From Solibacillus sp. FSL R7-0682 (GTDB taxonomy: Bacteria; Bacillota; Bacilli; Bacillales_A; Planococcaceae): a DNA stretch of 64,000 nt. Below the pieces are notes generated by a model. The model saw nothing but the letters and a program-made list of their open reading frames with translations. It did not search any database and was not told the origin of the DNA. The stretch covers positions 3,368,001 to 3,432,000 of the forward strand of contig NZ_JBBOUI010000001.1 of assembly GCF_038005985.1 (NCBI RefSeq). Reading direction: 5' to 3'. The first letter of the stretch is position 1; the number at the start of each line of letters is the position of its first letter. The translations under genes were made by a program, and so were the position numbers. Below are positions 42,166 through 52,014 of the stretch, in pieces.

Positions 42166-42663
42166 TTACCATTTTAATAGTAAAATACTCATTATTACCA
42201 ATACAATTCCTGCAGTTCTTTTAAAAATGTAACTTTTTAAAAGAACTGATCGTTGTGCCACTATAAGTGCTAAGTATGACAAAACAAATGTCGAAAGTCC
42301 TGCACTTATAATAAATACAGATTTTTGTAAATTTAGCATACCAAAAGAAAGACTAACTGAAAAGGTGTCGATACTTGCTAATATTGCAATAATTGGTAAA
42401 GAATATGCTGGAAATTCAGTATTTTTTGCGGATAAAAGTAATTGTAGTCCTACAAAAAACAATAAAATTGAAGAAATGCCTGTTGTCCAGCCTGAAAACA
42501 TGGCCGATAGCCATTCACCAAATTGAAACCCAATGAGTGGGAAAAAGGCATGGAGTAAGGCTGTCCATAGTGCTAATAATAATTTTGCTCGTACGTTTGA
42601 TGTCAGTAAATATAAAGCGACAACATCAAACGACATTAGAATACCGGTAATAATTTCTTGCAC
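42166..42663 (-). CDS. mntP: MntP-family manganese efflux pump
   Basis: 165 residues, six hydrophobic helices in two repeats, each with an Asp (MSFDVVALYLL near residue 10-20; ASIDTFSVSLSFG near 95-107) as in MntP/DUF204 exporters. GTG start at 42663 with AGAGGAG four bases before. Position matches B. subtilis ywlD. No manganese riboswitch is visible upstream. Confidence 0.87.
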   Translation of the reverse strand: MQEIITGILMSFDVVALYLLTSNVRAKLLLALWTALLHAFFPLIGFQFGEWLSAMFSGWTTGISSILLFFVGLQLLLSAKNTEFPAYSLPIIAILASIDTFSVSLSFGMLNLQKSVFIISAGLSTFVLSYLALIVAQRSVLLKSYIFKRTAGIVLVIMSILLLKW

Positions 42664-42785
42664 ACTTCTCCTCTTTTCGCTGGAACATTGTTGTAATTTA
42701 TGCGTAAAAATTATCGTTTATCCATTCTTATCATTGTTTTTTCATTCGTAACGCAAAAATAGGTTCCTATTTTTAGAAAAAACAT

Positions 42786-42820
42786 AAAAAAGCTGAACTA
42801 CACATTCACTGTAGCTCAGC
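42786..42820 (-). terminator. ywlC terminator
   Basis: GCTGAACTACA (42792-42802) pairs with TGTAGCTCAGC (42810-42820) with one mismatch; six-T run leftward. Confidence 0.82.
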
Positions 42821-42857
42821 CTTATTCGAAAAACATTATCCCTTTTTTAGAAAAAAC

Positions 42858-43889
42858 TTATTTATACCAATTACCGCCTGCCGCTTTTTCTAGACGATTC
42901 ATAACTGCCCGTCCAACTCCTTGTTGGGATGTTGTAGTTGCTAAAATAACGGTTGCGTCCGTTTTATCACACGCTCTGAGTGCATCATATAGTAACGCGC
43001 TCATTTGTTCGATATCATTGGCATCACCAAATGATAAGTAAGTATCTACTTCAATATCGTTAAAATGCACGGGTGCTAACAATGCAACTTTATGCTGTTG
43101 TTGTTGTAATTGGTTAATCGCTCGTTCGATCAACGCTCGTTCCGGTTCAATTAAGTAGACTGGTGCATTTGGTGCATAATGCGTATATTTCATTCCAGGC
43201 GCTTTCGGTGTTGACTCGATTTTTTGCTGCTCAAAATTAGGTTCTAAAACAGGCCCAATTACTTCTTCGAGCATTTCCTTTGTAACCCCACCAGGTCGTA
43301 AAATTACAGGTGGTGTTATCGTCACATCTAAAACTGTTGACTCTACACCAATCCCTGTCATTCCGCCATCTAAAATACACGGTATGCTGCCTGCCAAATC
43401 TTCATAAACATGGCTTGCTTTCGTTGGACTTGGCTTGCCACTTCGATTGGCACTTGGAGCAGCGATCGGCTTTTGAATTGTTTGTAATAGTTGTAAAGCC
43501 ACAGCATGATTTGGCATGCGCACGCCCACCGTTGTTAAGCCTGCTGTGACACTTGGTGCTAATAGATTTGGCTTTGCCTCCAAAATAAGTGTTAATGGTC
43601 CTGGCCAAAACGCATCCATACATTTTTTCGCCACTTCCGGGATTCCTTCTGTATACAACGTAACTTCTTCAACAGTTCCGATATGTACAATTAATGGATT
43701 GTCTGAAGGTCTTTGTTTTGCAGCAAAGATTTTTTGGACTGCTTGTTCATCTGTTGCCACTGCGCCAAGACCATAAACCGTTTCAGTAGGAAAAGCGACA
43801 ACTTCTCCATTATTCAAATAATCCACAGCTTGTGTATAATTTTCAGAATTATCCACATTTTCATTCACCTTTAACTGAATCGTCTTCAT
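42858..43889 (-). CDS. ywlC: Threonylcarbamoyl-AMP synthase (Sua5/YwlC)
   Basis: Makes threonylcarbamoyl-AMP for the t6A37 modification of ANN-decoding tRNAs. 343 residues from ATG 43889, with AAGGAGGA before it; 15 upstream codons in frame are not conserved. YrdC-like domain (FPTETVYGLGA, KQRPSDNPLIVHI, SANRSGKPSPT) then linker PKAPGMKYTHYAPNAP and the C-terminal Sua5 domain, so it is the long form. Confidence 0.95.
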   Translation of the reverse strand: MKTIQLKVNENVDNSENYTQAVDYLNNGEVVAFPTETVYGLGAVATDEQAVQKIFAAKQRPSDNPLIVHIGTVEEVTLYTEGIPEVAKKCMDAFWPGPLTLILEAKPNLLAPSVTAGLTTVGVRMPNHAVALQLLQTIQKPIAAPSANRSGKPSPTKASHVYEDLAGSIPCILDGGMTGIGVESTVLDVTITPPVILRPGGVTKEMLEEVIGPVLEPNFEQQKIESTPKAPGMKYTHYAPNAPVYLIEPERALIERAINQLQQQQHKVALLAPVHFNDIEVDTYLSFGDANDIEQMSALLYDALRACDKTDATVILATTTSQQGVGRAVMNRLEKAAGGNWYK

Positions 43890-43973
43890 TTCAGGTTCCT
43901 CCTTCTTGTGATTATTTGTCCTGTTTATCCACAATCTATTATGAATTAGTGCATCTGTGTATAATTTTCTATA

Positions 43974-44537
43974 TTAAGTTTGGGTTTTTTTCTGTTTCTT
44001 TTTCTTCCACCAATCATAAAGAAATGATGGTGGTTTTTCTTTTTTCGATTCTTCTGGCGGGTTACAAAGTGTTGGGAACACGCCACAAAACCAATTTTCT
44101 CCGCGCCCATTGCCTATAATATAAACAACTGAATTGTATTTATTTTGCGGATAAAAATGATGATTCTGCATTTTTGGTGGGAATAAGTTATCCCCTGTTT
44201 GCATCTTAATGTTCACATGTGAATAATTTTTCTGAATATCTTGATAAATCCGTTCATAGCTGTGGATATCCTCCAGCTTTTCATTGTTTGTTAAAATAAA
44301 GCTCTGAATATTTTCAACAATTTCATGTTTTAATTGTTGATCTTTCGTAGAAGAGCTATTTGCAATAACACGAATTTTTACTTGCTCGTTCGATGCGGTT
44401 TGCATTGTTCGAACGTCCTCTACAAAATTAGGTACTAATAAAATCGCGCCATATAATACTAGTAAACTTGCGAACAATTGAAGAGTTGCAATTACTAGAG
44501 AATTATTCTTCTTTTGAATCTCGTAATCATTTAACAT
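43974..44537 (-). CDS. spoIIR: Stage II sporulation protein R
   Basis: Forespore-made signal protein that crosses to the intermembrane space and triggers SpoIIGA to activate sigma-E. 187 residues from ATG 44537, eight bases after AAGGGGG. N-terminal hydrophobic segment at about 14-34; SpoIIR domain with KIRVIANSSSTKDQQLKHEI and ENWFCGVFPTLC. The C-terminus ends in a basic Lys-rich tail. Its ribosome-binding site is buried in a 13-bp hairpin whose other arm lies within a sigma-F promoter (separate entries). prmC lies 44 bases upstream. Confidence 0.94.
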   Translation of the reverse strand: MLNDYEIQKKNNSLVIATLQLFASLLVLYGAILLVPNFVEDVRTMQTASNEQVKIRVIANSSSTKDQQLKHEIVENIQSFILTNNEKLEDIHSYERIYQDIQKNYSHVNIKMQTGDNLFPPKMQNHHFYPQNKYNSVVYIIGNGRGENWFCGVFPTLCNPPEESKKEKPPSFLYDWWKKKKQKKTQT

Positions 44538-44540
44538 ATT

Positions 44541-44578
44541 GATTCCCCCTTGCAAACTATTGTTAGCAAGAGGGAATC
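44541..44578 (-). promoter_or_regulatory. Hairpin sequestering the spoIIR ribosome-binding site
   Basis: Leftward GATTCCCTCTTGC (44566-44578) pairs with GCAAGGGGGAATC (44541-44553) over 13 bp with one G-U pair and a 12-base loop. The right arm is the Shine-Dalgarno of spoIIR. No T-run follows, so it is not a terminator. Confidence 0.8.
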
Positions 44579-44587
44579 ATTTTATTC
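44558..44587 (-). promoter_or_regulatory. Candidate sigma-F promoter of spoIIR
   Basis: Leftward GAATA (44583-44587, 4/5 to GYATA), 15-base spacer, GCTAACAATA (44558-44567, 9/10 to GGNRAYAMTR). The -35 overlaps the prmC stop codon. Transcription would begin near 44551, excluding the left arm of the hairpin. Confidence 0.72.
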
Positions 44588-45445
44588 ACTAATTTCACAA
44601 AAAACAATACGATCTTTTCCATTAATATCTTTTACTATTGATATTTTCGCTTTCGGAAAACTTTGCTTGAACAAGTTTGCCACCGCTTCGCCTTGTGTAT
44701 AGCCGATTTCAAGTCCGATTAATGCAGGGGTTTTCATCATAGGTGGTAACTGCTCGGCAAGCTTACGATATAAAATCAAGCCCTCCTCATCTGCAAATAA
44801 AGCACTATGTGGCTCATGGGCTACGACAACATCAGACATCTCCTTCATCTCTTCAAATGCAATATAAGGTGGGTTGGATAATACAACATCCCAAGTTTCT
44901 TCTTTTATTGGAGCTGTTAAATCACCTAATTTAAATGTGATTTCTGCTTGTAATTGCTCAGCATTACGCTTCGCAGTTTGTAGCGCTACCTCTGACAAAT
45001 CTGTTGCGGTCACATTTGCTTCTGGCCATTCGTGCTTCATCGTAATCGCAATTGCTCCACTTCCCGTGCCGATATCTGCAAGCTTTAGCACCTTTTTACT
45101 ACCGAATAATTTTGTCATTCGCTCGATTGCACCAACGATTAATTCTTCCGTTTCCGGTCGTGGAATTAATACGGATTCATCGACTAGGAACGTTCGTCCA
45201 TAAAATTCTTCCTGCCCTGTAATGTATTGTACAGGTATGCCTTTTACATGCTGCTGTATATAGGATTGGAACACTCTACCTTTATCTTCTGGTAATGTGT
45301 CGTGCATACGCATCATTAACCCGGAATAATTCGTCTGTAAAATATGCTGAAGTAATAATCTTGCAGCATTCCCTTCGCGACCATTTTCCTCTAAAAAAGA
45401 AGAAGCCCCATTAAGGGCCTCAAAAATTGTTTTATGCATTTTCAT
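44582..45445 (-). CDS. prmC: Peptide chain release factor N5-glutamine methyltransferase
   Basis: Methylates the Gln of the GGQ motif in release factors. 287 residues; N-terminal helical RF-binding domain (1-90), SAM motif [12 protein letters not shown], catalytic NPPY. Start ATG 45445 overlaps the prfA end by 14 bases, so the enzyme is coupled to its substrate. Its stop lies inside the spoIIR promoter. Confidence 0.96.
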   Translation of the reverse strand: MKMHKTIFEALNGASSFLEENGREGNAARLLLQHILQTNYSGLMMRMHDTLPEDKGRVFQSYIQQHVKGIPVQYITGQEEFYGRTFLVDESVLIPRPETEELIVGAIERMTKLFGSKKVLKLADIGTGSGAIAITMKHEWPEANVTATDLSEVALQTAKRNAEQLQAEITFKLGDLTAPIKEETWDVVLSNPPYIAFEEMKEMSDVVVAHEPHSALFADEEGLILYRKLAEQLPPMMKTPALIGLEIGYTQGEAVANLFKQSFPKAKISIVKDINGKDRIVFCEISE

Positions 45446-46508
45446 TTAAGTTGGCAAGTCGTGTTGCTTGCTCATCTAAAATTAGTGCATCGATAATTTC
45501 ATCCAGCTTACCTTCTACGATTTGGTCTAATTTTTGAATTGTTAAACCAATACGGTGATCTGTTACACGGTTTTGTGGATAGTTATACGTACGGATACGT
45601 TCAGAACGGTCGCCTGTTCCTACTGCCGATTTACGTGTTGAATCGATTTCTGCTTGTGCTTCTTCACGGTGTTTTTCTGCTACACGAGCTACTAAAATTT
45701 TCATCGCTTTCTCACGGTTTTTAATTTGAGAGCGCTCATCTTGCATCGATACAACAACACCTGTTGGTAAGTGGGTCATACGTACTGCAGACATCGTTGT
45801 ATTTACCGACTGACCACCGGCACCAGAAGATGCGAATGTGTCAACACGGATATCTTTTTCGTGAATTTCTACTTCTTCTACATGTACTTCTGGTAAACAT
45901 GCTACCGTTGCTGTTGAAGTGTGAATACGGCCTTGTGACTCTGTCGCAGGGACACGTTGTACACGGTGAGCACCGTTTTCATATTTAAACTTCGAGTAAG
46001 CTCCTTGTCCATTAATCATTAAGATTACTTCTTTAAAGCCCCCAGCTGGGTTCGCTGACGCTTCCATGACATCAATTTTCCAGCCTTGCGCTTCAGCGTA
46101 ACGAGTGTACATACGGAATAGGTCACCTGCAAAAATATTCGCTTCGTCCCCACCAGCAGCACCACGAATCTCCATAATAACGTTTTTTGAATCGTTCGGG
46201 TCCTTAGGTATTAGTAAAATGCGTAAGCGCTCTTCTAAATCTGGAATTTGTTTATTTAAATCATTAAACTCTTCCTTCATCATTTCAAGCATATCTGCAT
46301 CTTTTTCTATTTCCATTAATTCGCGTGTATCTGCTAATTGCTCTTTCACTGATTTGTATTCGCGGTATACTTCAACCATGTCTTGAATATCTGATTGCTC
46401 TTTTGAATACTCACGTAATTTTTTTGAATCACTAACGATTTCTGGATCACTTAGTAATTCATTTAATCTTTCATAACGGTCTTCAACCGCCTGTAAACGA
46501 TCAAACAT
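45432..46508 (-). CDS. prfA: Peptide chain release factor 1
   Basis: Terminates translation at UAA and UAG. 358 residues; codon-reading tripeptide PAT in VPATESQG and the hydrolytic GGQ in [11 protein letters not shown]-terminal coiled-coil domain 1. GAGGTGAAA precedes the ATG. First gene of prfA-prmC; read-through from here would reach spoIIR. Confidence 0.97.
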   Translation of the reverse strand: MFDRLQAVEDRYERLNELLSDPEIVSDSKKLREYSKEQSDIQDMVEVYREYKSVKEQLADTRELMEIEKDADMLEMMKEEFNDLNKQIPDLEERLRILLIPKDPNDSKNVIMEIRGAAGGDEANIFAGDLFRMYTRYAEAQGWKIDVMEASANPAGGFKEVILMINGQGAYSKFKYENGAHRVQRVPATESQGRIHTSTATVACLPEVHVEEVEIHEKDIRVDTFASSGAGGQSVNTTMSAVRMTHLPTGVVVSMQDERSQIKNREKAMKILVARVAEKHREEAQAEIDSTRKSAVGTGDRSERIRTYNYPQNRVTDHRIGLTIQKLDQIVEGKLDEIIDALILDEQATRLANLNENA

Positions 46509-46659
46509 CTATTTCACCTCTATATTTATTTTCAAATATGATTTATTTTTTGTATTATGCCAAAAATCTACCTACATTAGTATAAAGAATTAACGCTTCT
46601 GTTGCTACATATATGCAAAAAGTTTCTTAAAATAAAATCAATACTATCCAATCGAACTT

Positions 46660-47232
46660 TTAAAGCGGTGGGTTGCTATGGCATTTACGACAAACCGGAT
46701 AGTAATGATCATTACCTCCAATTTGGATTTGATCCCCTGCTCGAACAGGCTTTTTATGTTCATCGACGCGTAAATTCATCGTTGCCTTTTTATGACAGAA
46801 CCAGCAAATCGTTTTCATTTCTTCTATTTTGTCCGCATAAATCAACATGTAACGGCTTCCTTCAAACAATTCATTTTGGAAATCATTTTTTAATCCAAAG
46901 CCCATTACCGGAATATTTAACTCGTCGACAATTTGAGTTAGTTGAAGAACATGCTGCTTTGATAAAAATTGTACTTCATCTACTAGTACACAATATAGCT
47001 TTTCTGGATGCTGTTTAACAATTTCAAATATATTTGTGTCTTGAAATATTGCAGTAGCTGGTCGACGTAAACCAATACGACTTGAAATAATTCCAACCTC
47101 ATCCCGCGTATCAACTCCTGATGTGAAAATTAATACAGGTTTATTTTGTTCTTCATAGTTATGGGCAACTTTTAAAATTTCAATTGATTTTCCACTATTC
47201 ATTGCTCCGTGCTTATAAAATAACTGCGCCAT
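46660..47232 (-). CDS. tdk: Thymidine kinase
   Basis: Phosphorylates thymidine in salvage. 190 residues from ATG 47232 (GAGGA before); eight upstream codons rejected. P-loop [15 protein letters not shown], lasso region and a zinc site from ICWFCHKKA plus VCRKCH. Type II (TK1-like) enzyme. Stands between two terminators upstream and prfA downstream. Confidence 0.96.
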   Translation of the reverse strand: MAQLFYKHGAMNSGKSIEILKVAHNYEEQNKPVLIFTSGVDTRDEVGIISSRIGLRRPATAIFQDTNIFEIVKQHPEKLYCVLVDEVQFLSKQHVLQLTQIVDELNIPVMGFGLKNDFQNELFEGSRYMLIYADKIEEMKTICWFCHKKATMNLRVDEHKKPVRAGDQIQIGGNDHYYPVCRKCHSNPPL

Positions 47233-47335
47233 TATCTTATTCCTCATTTCTAACAATTGATCGATACATCTACTACGTAATTGTATCCTTCAAAAATTTT
47301 ACTTCTTTCATTTGAAAAAAGTAAAATATCGAAGA

Positions 47336-47363
47336 AAAAACCTTGAGTGAATGACTCAAGGTT
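47336..47363 (-). terminator. Second terminator downstream of rpmE
   Basis: AACCTTGAGT (47339-47348) pairs with ACTCAAGGTT (47354-47363), five-base loop, T-run leftward. With 47536-47567 it makes a double block before tdk. Confidence 0.82.
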
Positions 47364-47535
47364 AACCATTTATACACTTCTTTTATCTTAGCTAGTTTTA
47401 ATCAATTCGTCTAGGTTGACATTTGTCCGAATAACATTAATTACTCGTTATTTTAGTTGTTACTACCACGCATAATCGTTTACTAGTTTGGACAGAGAAG
47501 TATAAAGAGTGGAACATATAGTACACGGTAAAATT

Positions 47536-47567
47536 AAAAAACCTACTTCCAACAACTTGGAAGTAGG
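47536..47567 (-). terminator. rpmE terminator
   Basis: Perfect 11-bp stem CCTACTTCCAA (47542-47552) with TTGGAAGTAGG (47557-47567), T-run leftward. Confidence 0.95.
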
Positions 47568-47575
47568 CAGCGGTA

Positions 47576-47776
47576 TTACTTGATACCGTATTTTTTGTTG
47601 AAACGATCAACACGTCCGTCAGCAGACGCGAATTTTTGACGACCTGTGTAGAATGGGTGACATTCGTTACAGAACTCGACAACGATTTTTTCTTTAACTG
47701 AACCAGTTTCGAAAGTGTTACCGCATGAGCACACTACTGTTGCAGTTTTGTAATCTGGGTGGATACCTTGTTTCAT
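47576..47776 (-). CDS. rpmE: 50S ribosomal protein L31, zinc form
   Basis: 66 residues. Zinc cysteines in VVCSCGN and [12 protein letters not shown], so this is the Zn-binding RpmE, not the Cys-less RpmE2 made in zinc starvation. GAGGAGAAAACG precedes the ATG. A long structured leader lies upstream. Confidence 0.97.
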   Translation of the reverse strand: MKQGIHPDYKTATVVCSCGNTFETGSVKEKIVVEFCNECHPFYTGRQKFASADGRVDRFNKKYGIK

Positions 47777-47910
47777 ATTCGTTTTCTCCTCTCGCCCTGA
47801 ACCATCCGGAACAGAGTTATTTCGAACTGCACCTTACATAGCCCGAATATGTCACTGCGGCAAGCGCAATGTTTTGAGGTCAGCTATATATGTGCACGTT
47901 ACATACCTAA
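47777..47910 (-). promoter_or_regulatory. Long rpmE leader, possible L31 autoregulatory RNA
   Basis: About 130 transcribed, gene-free bases between the promoter and rpmE, relatively GC-rich with several self-complementary segments such as GTGCAC and the repeated ATGTAA. L31 leader RNAs are known in Firmicutes; assignment here is by position and length, not by a verified structure. Confidence 0.4.
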
Positions 47911-47913
47911 AGA

Positions 47914-47942
47914 ATTATAGCAAGATTATTTTCTAGTTGCAA
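47914..47942 (-). promoter_or_regulatory. Candidate sigma-A promoter of rpmE
   Basis: Leftward TTGCAA (47937-47942), 17-base spacer, TATAAT (47914-47919). Confidence 0.62.
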
Positions 47943-47974
47943 CTATTTTATTTGGAAAGCTATTTTACTAAATT

Positions 47975-49258
47975 TTATAGTAACCCTTTACCGTTTGTAG
48001 CTTTTTTCATGTCGGTATCAAGCTTTTCGAAAAATTCTTCATTTGATTTTGTTGTGCGCAGTTTGCGTAAGAACTTCTCTGCAAAGTCAGATGAATCGCT
48101 AAATGTTTTGCGAATAGCCCATAATTTATCAAGCTGATCTTTTGGAATAAGTAGCTCTTCTTTACGCGTTCCTGAACGACGAATATCAAGCGCAGGGAAA
48201 ATGCGGCGTTCTGCTAGATTACGGTCTAAATGAAGCTCTAAATTCCCTGTCCCTTTAAATTCTTCATAAATTACTTCATCCATACGGCTACCTGTATCAA
48301 CTAGTGCCGTTGCTAAAATAGTTAAGCTTCCTCCCTCTTCGATGTTACGAGCCGAACCGAAGAAGCGTTTTGGACGGTGGAATGCTGCTGGGTCAATACC
48401 ACCTGAAAGTGTACGGCCACTTGGTGGAATCACTAAGTTATAAGCACGAGCAAGTCGTGTAATCGAATCCATTAAAATGATAACATCACGCTTATGCTCC
48501 ACTAAACGACGTGCGCGCTCTAATACCATCTCTGCCACTTTTACATGGTTTTCTGGTACTTCATCAAATGTTGATGATACAACATCTGCATTGACTGAAC
48601 GTTCAATGTCTGTTACTTCTTCCGGACGCTCATCAATTAATAGGACGATTAATTCCGCTTCAGGATGATTTGTCGTGATCGCATTGGCAATTTCTTTTAA
48701 TAATGATGTTTTACCTGCTTTTGGCGGTGCCACGATTAAACCACGTTGACCAAAACCAACTGGCGCTACTAAATCCATAATACGTGTTGAAAGTTTTGTA
48801 GAGATTGTCTCTAATTTAATTTGACGATCCGGGTATAGTGGCGTTAATGCCGGGAAGTGAACACGTTCTTTCGCTACTTCTGGGTCTTCACCATTCACCG
48901 CATCTACTTGTAAAAGTCCATAGTAACGCTCATTTTCCTTTGGTGGGCGTACTTTACCAGATACTTTATCACCGTTACGTAAATCAAATCGGCGAATTTG
49001 CGATGCTGAAATATAAATATCTTCTTTTGAAGGCGAATAGTTGATAGGACGTAAAAATCCGAAACCATCTGTCGGAATTATCTCAAGTACACCTTCCATA
49101 AAAAAGAAGCCTTCTTGTTCAGAACGTGATTTTAAAATCGCAAAAATCAGTTCTTTTTTTGTAAGCTTGCTGGCATTCGTTAACTTATATTGCTTCGCTA
49201 AAGCATATAATTCCTTTAATGTCATGCTTTCTAATTGAGCAATTGTTAATGCTGTCAT
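47975..49258 (-). CDS. rho: Transcription termination factor Rho
   Basis: 427-residue hexameric RNA translocase. N-terminal Rho-N helix bundle (1-50), OB-fold RNA site ([19 protein letters not shown]), P-loop APPKAGKTS, Walker [18 protein letters not shown]-loop/R-loop region with [23 protein letters not shown] precedes the ATG. The leader at 49293-49370 is strikingly C-rich and G-poor in the mRNA. Confidence 0.97.
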   Translation of the reverse strand: MTALTIAQLESMTLKELYALAKQYKLTNASKLTKKELIFAILKSRSEQEGFFFMEGVLEIIPTDGFGFLRPINYSPSKEDIYISASQIRRFDLRNGDKVSGKVRPPKENERYYGLLQVDAVNGEDPEVAKERVHFPALTPLYPDRQIKLETISTKLSTRIMDLVAPVGFGQRGLIVAPPKAGKTSLLKEIANAITTNHPEAELIVLLIDERPEEVTDIERSVNADVVSSTFDEVPENHVKVAEMVLERARRLVEHKRDVIILMDSITRLARAYNLVIPPSGRTLSGGIDPAAFHRPKRFFGSARNIEEGGSLTILATALVDTGSRMDEVIYEEFKGTGNLELHLDRNLAERRIFPALDIRRSGTRKEELLIPKDQLDKLWAIRKTFSDSSDFAEKFLRKLRTTKSNEEFFEKLDTDMKKATNGKGLL

Positions 49259-49292
49259 ATGTGTTCTCCAGTCTATCTTATATTTTTCTATC

Positions 49293-49370
49293 TTGGGTTT
49301 TGGGTAATAAACGAATAGTGATAGATTTTGAAATTAGAAGAGTTAGGGTTGGTGAAATCTTGCAGAGAGT
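49293..49370 (-). promoter_or_regulatory. Candidate rut site in rho leader
   Basis: By my count the leftward transcript has 24 C and 3 G in these 78 bases, with no evident hairpin. This is the composition Rho loads on, and it lies 35 bases before the rho start. Confidence 0.5.
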
Positions 49371-49377
49371 ATTTGAC

Positions 49378-49440
49378 GCACAGGACGTGCTAATGCCGAC
49401 GCAGTCACACGGATGTGATGCTTTTAGTCAGTTCCCACTG
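49378..49440. repeat. Element of three short stem-loops
   Basis: GCACaggacGTGC (49378-49390), TCACAcggaTGTGA (49405-49418) and CAGTtcccACTG (49429-49440) follow each other at 24-27 base steps; the first two are each led by GACGC. It looks like a compact structured repeat unit rather than unique leader sequence. Confidence 0.5.
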
Positions 49441-49470
49441 CTAGTTAATTTTTACCAATCAGGTTGAAAG

Positions 49471-49494
49471 ATGCCCGGTAAATTAACCGGGCAT
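49471..49494 (-). terminator. Possible glpX terminator
   Basis: ATGCCCGGT (49471-49479) pairs with ACCGGGCAT (49486-49494); leftward only CTTTC follows, so termination may be weak. Confidence 0.5.
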
Positions 49495-49560
49495 TGATTA
49501 TATAATGTTTTAAACTTAAAGATATTTATCTTCTATTTACTAACATTATATAGGAAGTTT

Positions 49561-50526
49561 TTATTTTTGAGAATATGTTGGTTTTTTATCCATACTGTGG
49601 CGACCTTCGATGAAGCGAACTGTTCCTGATTTCGCACGCATTACTACAGAGTGTGTTAATGCATAAGAACCTTTATATTGAACACCACGAAGTAATTCTG
49701 AGTCAGTAACTGCTGTAGCCGCGAAAATAGCGTCATCGCCCTTTACTAAATCATCCATTAATAATACTTTATCTACATCAATACCCATTTTAATACAACG
49801 TGCTAATTGTTCCTCATCTTCAGGAACTAGCTTCGCTTGAAAATCCCCACCTAAGCATTTTAATGCTACTGCTGAGATAACACCTTCTGGGGCACCACCC
49901 ATACCAAACATAATATCGATGCCTGTTTCATCAAATGCTGTGTTAATCGCTGCACCAACATCACCATCTTGAATGAATTTGATTCGAGCACCCGCCTCAC
50001 GAATTTCATCAACAATATGTTGGTGACGTGGGCGGTCTAATAATGTTGCTACTACATCAGAAATATCTTTATTTTTTGCTTTGGCAACCTGTAGTAAGTT
50101 GTAAGTTACGGATGCATTAATATCTACCTTACCAGCTGCTTCTGGTCCAACCGCGATTTTTTCCATGTACATATCTGGCGCATTTAATAAATTTCCTCGA
50201 TCTGCAATGGCAAGTACTGTCATCGCACCGTTCGTACCTTTTGCTACGATATTTGTGCCTTCTAATGGATCTACTGCGATATCAACTTCTGGTCCGCCGT
50301 TACGTAGGCCAAGTTCTTCACCAATATAAAGCATCGGTGCTTCATCCATTTCCCCTTCACCAATTACAACTGTTGCATGCATTGGAATTGTGTCAAACAT
50401 AACGCGCATTGCTGTCGTTGCTGCATCGTCCGCTTCATTTTTCAGTCCGCGTCCCATCCATTTTGCTGATGCAATCGCTGCCGCTTCCGTTACACGTACT
50501 ACTTCCATTGATAAACTACGTTCCAT
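49561..50526 (-). CDS. glpX: Class II fructose-1,6-bisphosphatase GlpX
   Basis: Gluconeogenic phosphatase. 321 residues, inositol-monophosphatase-like fold: [12 protein letters not shown] and DPLEGTNIV hold the metal ligands, and [10 protein letters not shown] follows. AGGAGG lies ten bases before the ATG. In the rho-glpX-murAB order of B. subtilis. Confidence 0.95.
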   Translation of the reverse strand: MERSLSMEVVRVTEAAAIASAKWMGRGLKNEADDAATTAMRVMFDTIPMHATVVIGEGEMDEAPMLYIGEELGLRNGGPEVDIAVDPLEGTNIVAKGTNGAMTVLAIADRGNLLNAPDMYMEKIAVGPEAAGKVDINASVTYNLLQVAKAKNKDISDVVATLLDRPRHQHIVDEIREAGARIKFIQDGDVGAAINTAFDETGIDIMFGMGGAPEGVISAVALKCLGGDFQAKLVPEDEEQLARCIKMGIDVDKVLLMDDLVKGDDAIFAATAVTDSELLRGVQYKGSYALTHSVVMRAKSGTVRFIEGRHSMDKKPTYSQK

Positions 50527-50683
50527 TTTGTGTTTGCCTCCTGTGATTCGCTTAACGCTGAAACTTACAACATACTACATAAAGTTGCTGCAATGATTTG
50601 TATAATAAACTGTTCTATAATAATGAATTAGGTAAATCCAATATATTATAACACATTCATCTATATTATTTCTTATAGTAATT

Positions 50684-51961
50684 TTATGCCTTTTTATTTG
50701 TGTTAATGACTATCGATTCTTTACGAATATCTGCACCAAGCGCACATAACTTCTCTATTAAAGAACTATAGCCGCGCTCAATATGATAAATATCATGAAT
50801 TTCTGTCTCACCTTTTGCTAGTAAGCCAGCTAACACAAGCGCTGCACCTGCCCGTAAATCCGTTGCTGTTACTGTTGACCCTTCCAAAACGGAAGGACCT
50901 TGAATTATGGCTGTATTTCCTTCAACACGAACTTTTCCATTCATTCGTCGAAGCTCGTCAATATGCTTAAATCGAGCAGAATAAATGGTATCCGTCACCT
51001 TTGAAGTTCCTTCAGCCTGTGTTAATAATACGGATAATGGTTGCTGGACATCTGTTGGGATACCAGGATAAACAAGTGTCTTTACATCTACTGCTTGAAG
51101 ATTGTGCTGTTTTGGAATGAAAATACTTTCTTCATTTTCTTCAACAACGACGCCCATTTCACGAAGCTTAGCTGTTACTGCCTCTAAATGAAGTGGTATA
51201 ACATTATCAATGACAACGCCATCGCCAATTGCTGCAGCCATAATCATAAATGTAGAAGCTTCAATACGGTCTGGAATAATTGTATGTTTCGTGCCGCGAA
51301 GCTCTTCTACACCTTCAATTCGAATGACGCTTGTACCAGCCCCTTTAATATTTGCTCCCATATTCGTTAATAACGTAGCAACATCAATGATTTCAGGTTC
51401 CTTTGCGGCATTTTCAATTGTTGTTTTCCCTTTGGCACGGACTGCCGCAAGCATAATATTAATTGTTGCTCCTACGCTTGCTACGTCTAAATAAATTTTG
51501 GCTCCGATTAATTCGTCTGCACGTAAATAAATTGCGCCATGCTCATTTGTAACTTTAGCACCTAACGCTTCAAACCCTTTAATATGTTGGTCAATTGGGC
51601 GAGGGCCTAAGAAGCAACCGCCTGGTAAGCCAATCACTGCCTGTTTAAAACGACCAAGCATTGCACCCATCATGTAATAGGACGCCCGAAGTTTTTTTAC
51701 ATTGCCATTTGGTAAAGGCATTGCAACCATTTTAGATGGGTCGATAATCATTTTACCATTCTCAAACGAAACCTCTCCACCAATTTCTTCAAGTAGTGCC
51801 TTTAACGTCCATGCATCTGAAATTTCTGGAATTCCTCCAATAGTTACAGAAGAATCCGCCAAAATTGATGCAGGAATTAAAGCAACTGCACTATTTTTTG
51901 CACCACTGACTGTTATATTTCCTTGAAGACGATTGCCTCCTCTAATTTTATATACATCCAT
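50684..51961 (-). CDS. murAB: UDP-N-acetylglucosamine 1-carboxyvinyltransferase, second copy (MurAB)
   Basis: 425 residues from ATG 51961, with AGGGAG eight bases before; nine upstream codons rejected. [13 protein letters not shown] at 20-32 and Cys116 in [13 protein letters not shown] show a functional active site. Paralogue of murAA at 23902; two MurA enzymes are usual in low-GC Gram-positives, and this copy's place between tal and glpX identifies MurAB. In B. subtilis only MurAA is essential. Confidence 0.95.
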   Translation of the reverse strand: MDVYKIRGGNRLQGNITVSGAKNSAVALIPASILADSSVTIGGIPEISDAWTLKALLEEIGGEVSFENGKMIIDPSKMVAMPLPNGNVKKLRASYYMMGAMLGRFKQAVIGLPGGCFLGPRPIDQHIKGFEALGAKVTNEHGAIYLRADELIGAKIYLDVASVGATINIMLAAVRAKGKTTIENAAKEPEIIDVATLLTNMGANIKGAGTSVIRIEGVEELRGTKHTIIPDRIEASTFMIMAAAIGDGVVIDNVIPLHLEAVTAKLREMGVVVEENEESIFIPKQHNLQAVDVKTLVYPGIPTDVQQPLSVLLTQAEGTSKVTDTIYSARFKHIDELRRMNGKVRVEGNTAIIQGPSVLEGSTVTATDLRAGAALVLAGLLAKGETEIHDIYHIERGYSSLIEKLCALGADIRKESIVINTNKKA

Positions 51962-52014
51962 TTTGTGTTCTCCCTTACGATTGGACAAATTTTTACGAAA
52001 TGCTGTGATACTTA

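Larger units (their letters stand above)
47233..47575. other. rpmE-tdk intergenic region
   Basis: 343 bases with two stem-loop terminators, at 47336-47363 and 47536-47567, and an ATTTTACTT/AAGTAAAAT inverted pair near 47297-47327. No gene. The tdk promoter probably lies below 47336. Confidence 0.5.
49259..49560 (-). other. rho leader and glpX-rho intergenic region
   Basis: 302 bases: from right to left a possible glpX terminator (49471-49494), three small stem-loops (49378-49440) and a C-rich, G-poor tract (49293-49370, leftward sense) before rho. No gene. Confidence 0.55.

Noticed and set aside
41684-42172. Longer ywlE start overlapping mntP
   Set aside because: The family N-terminus and ribosome-binding site place the start at 42133.
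44541-44578. Hairpin before spoIIR as a prmC terminator
   Set aside because: No T-run follows and the right arm is the spoIIR Shine-Dalgarno.
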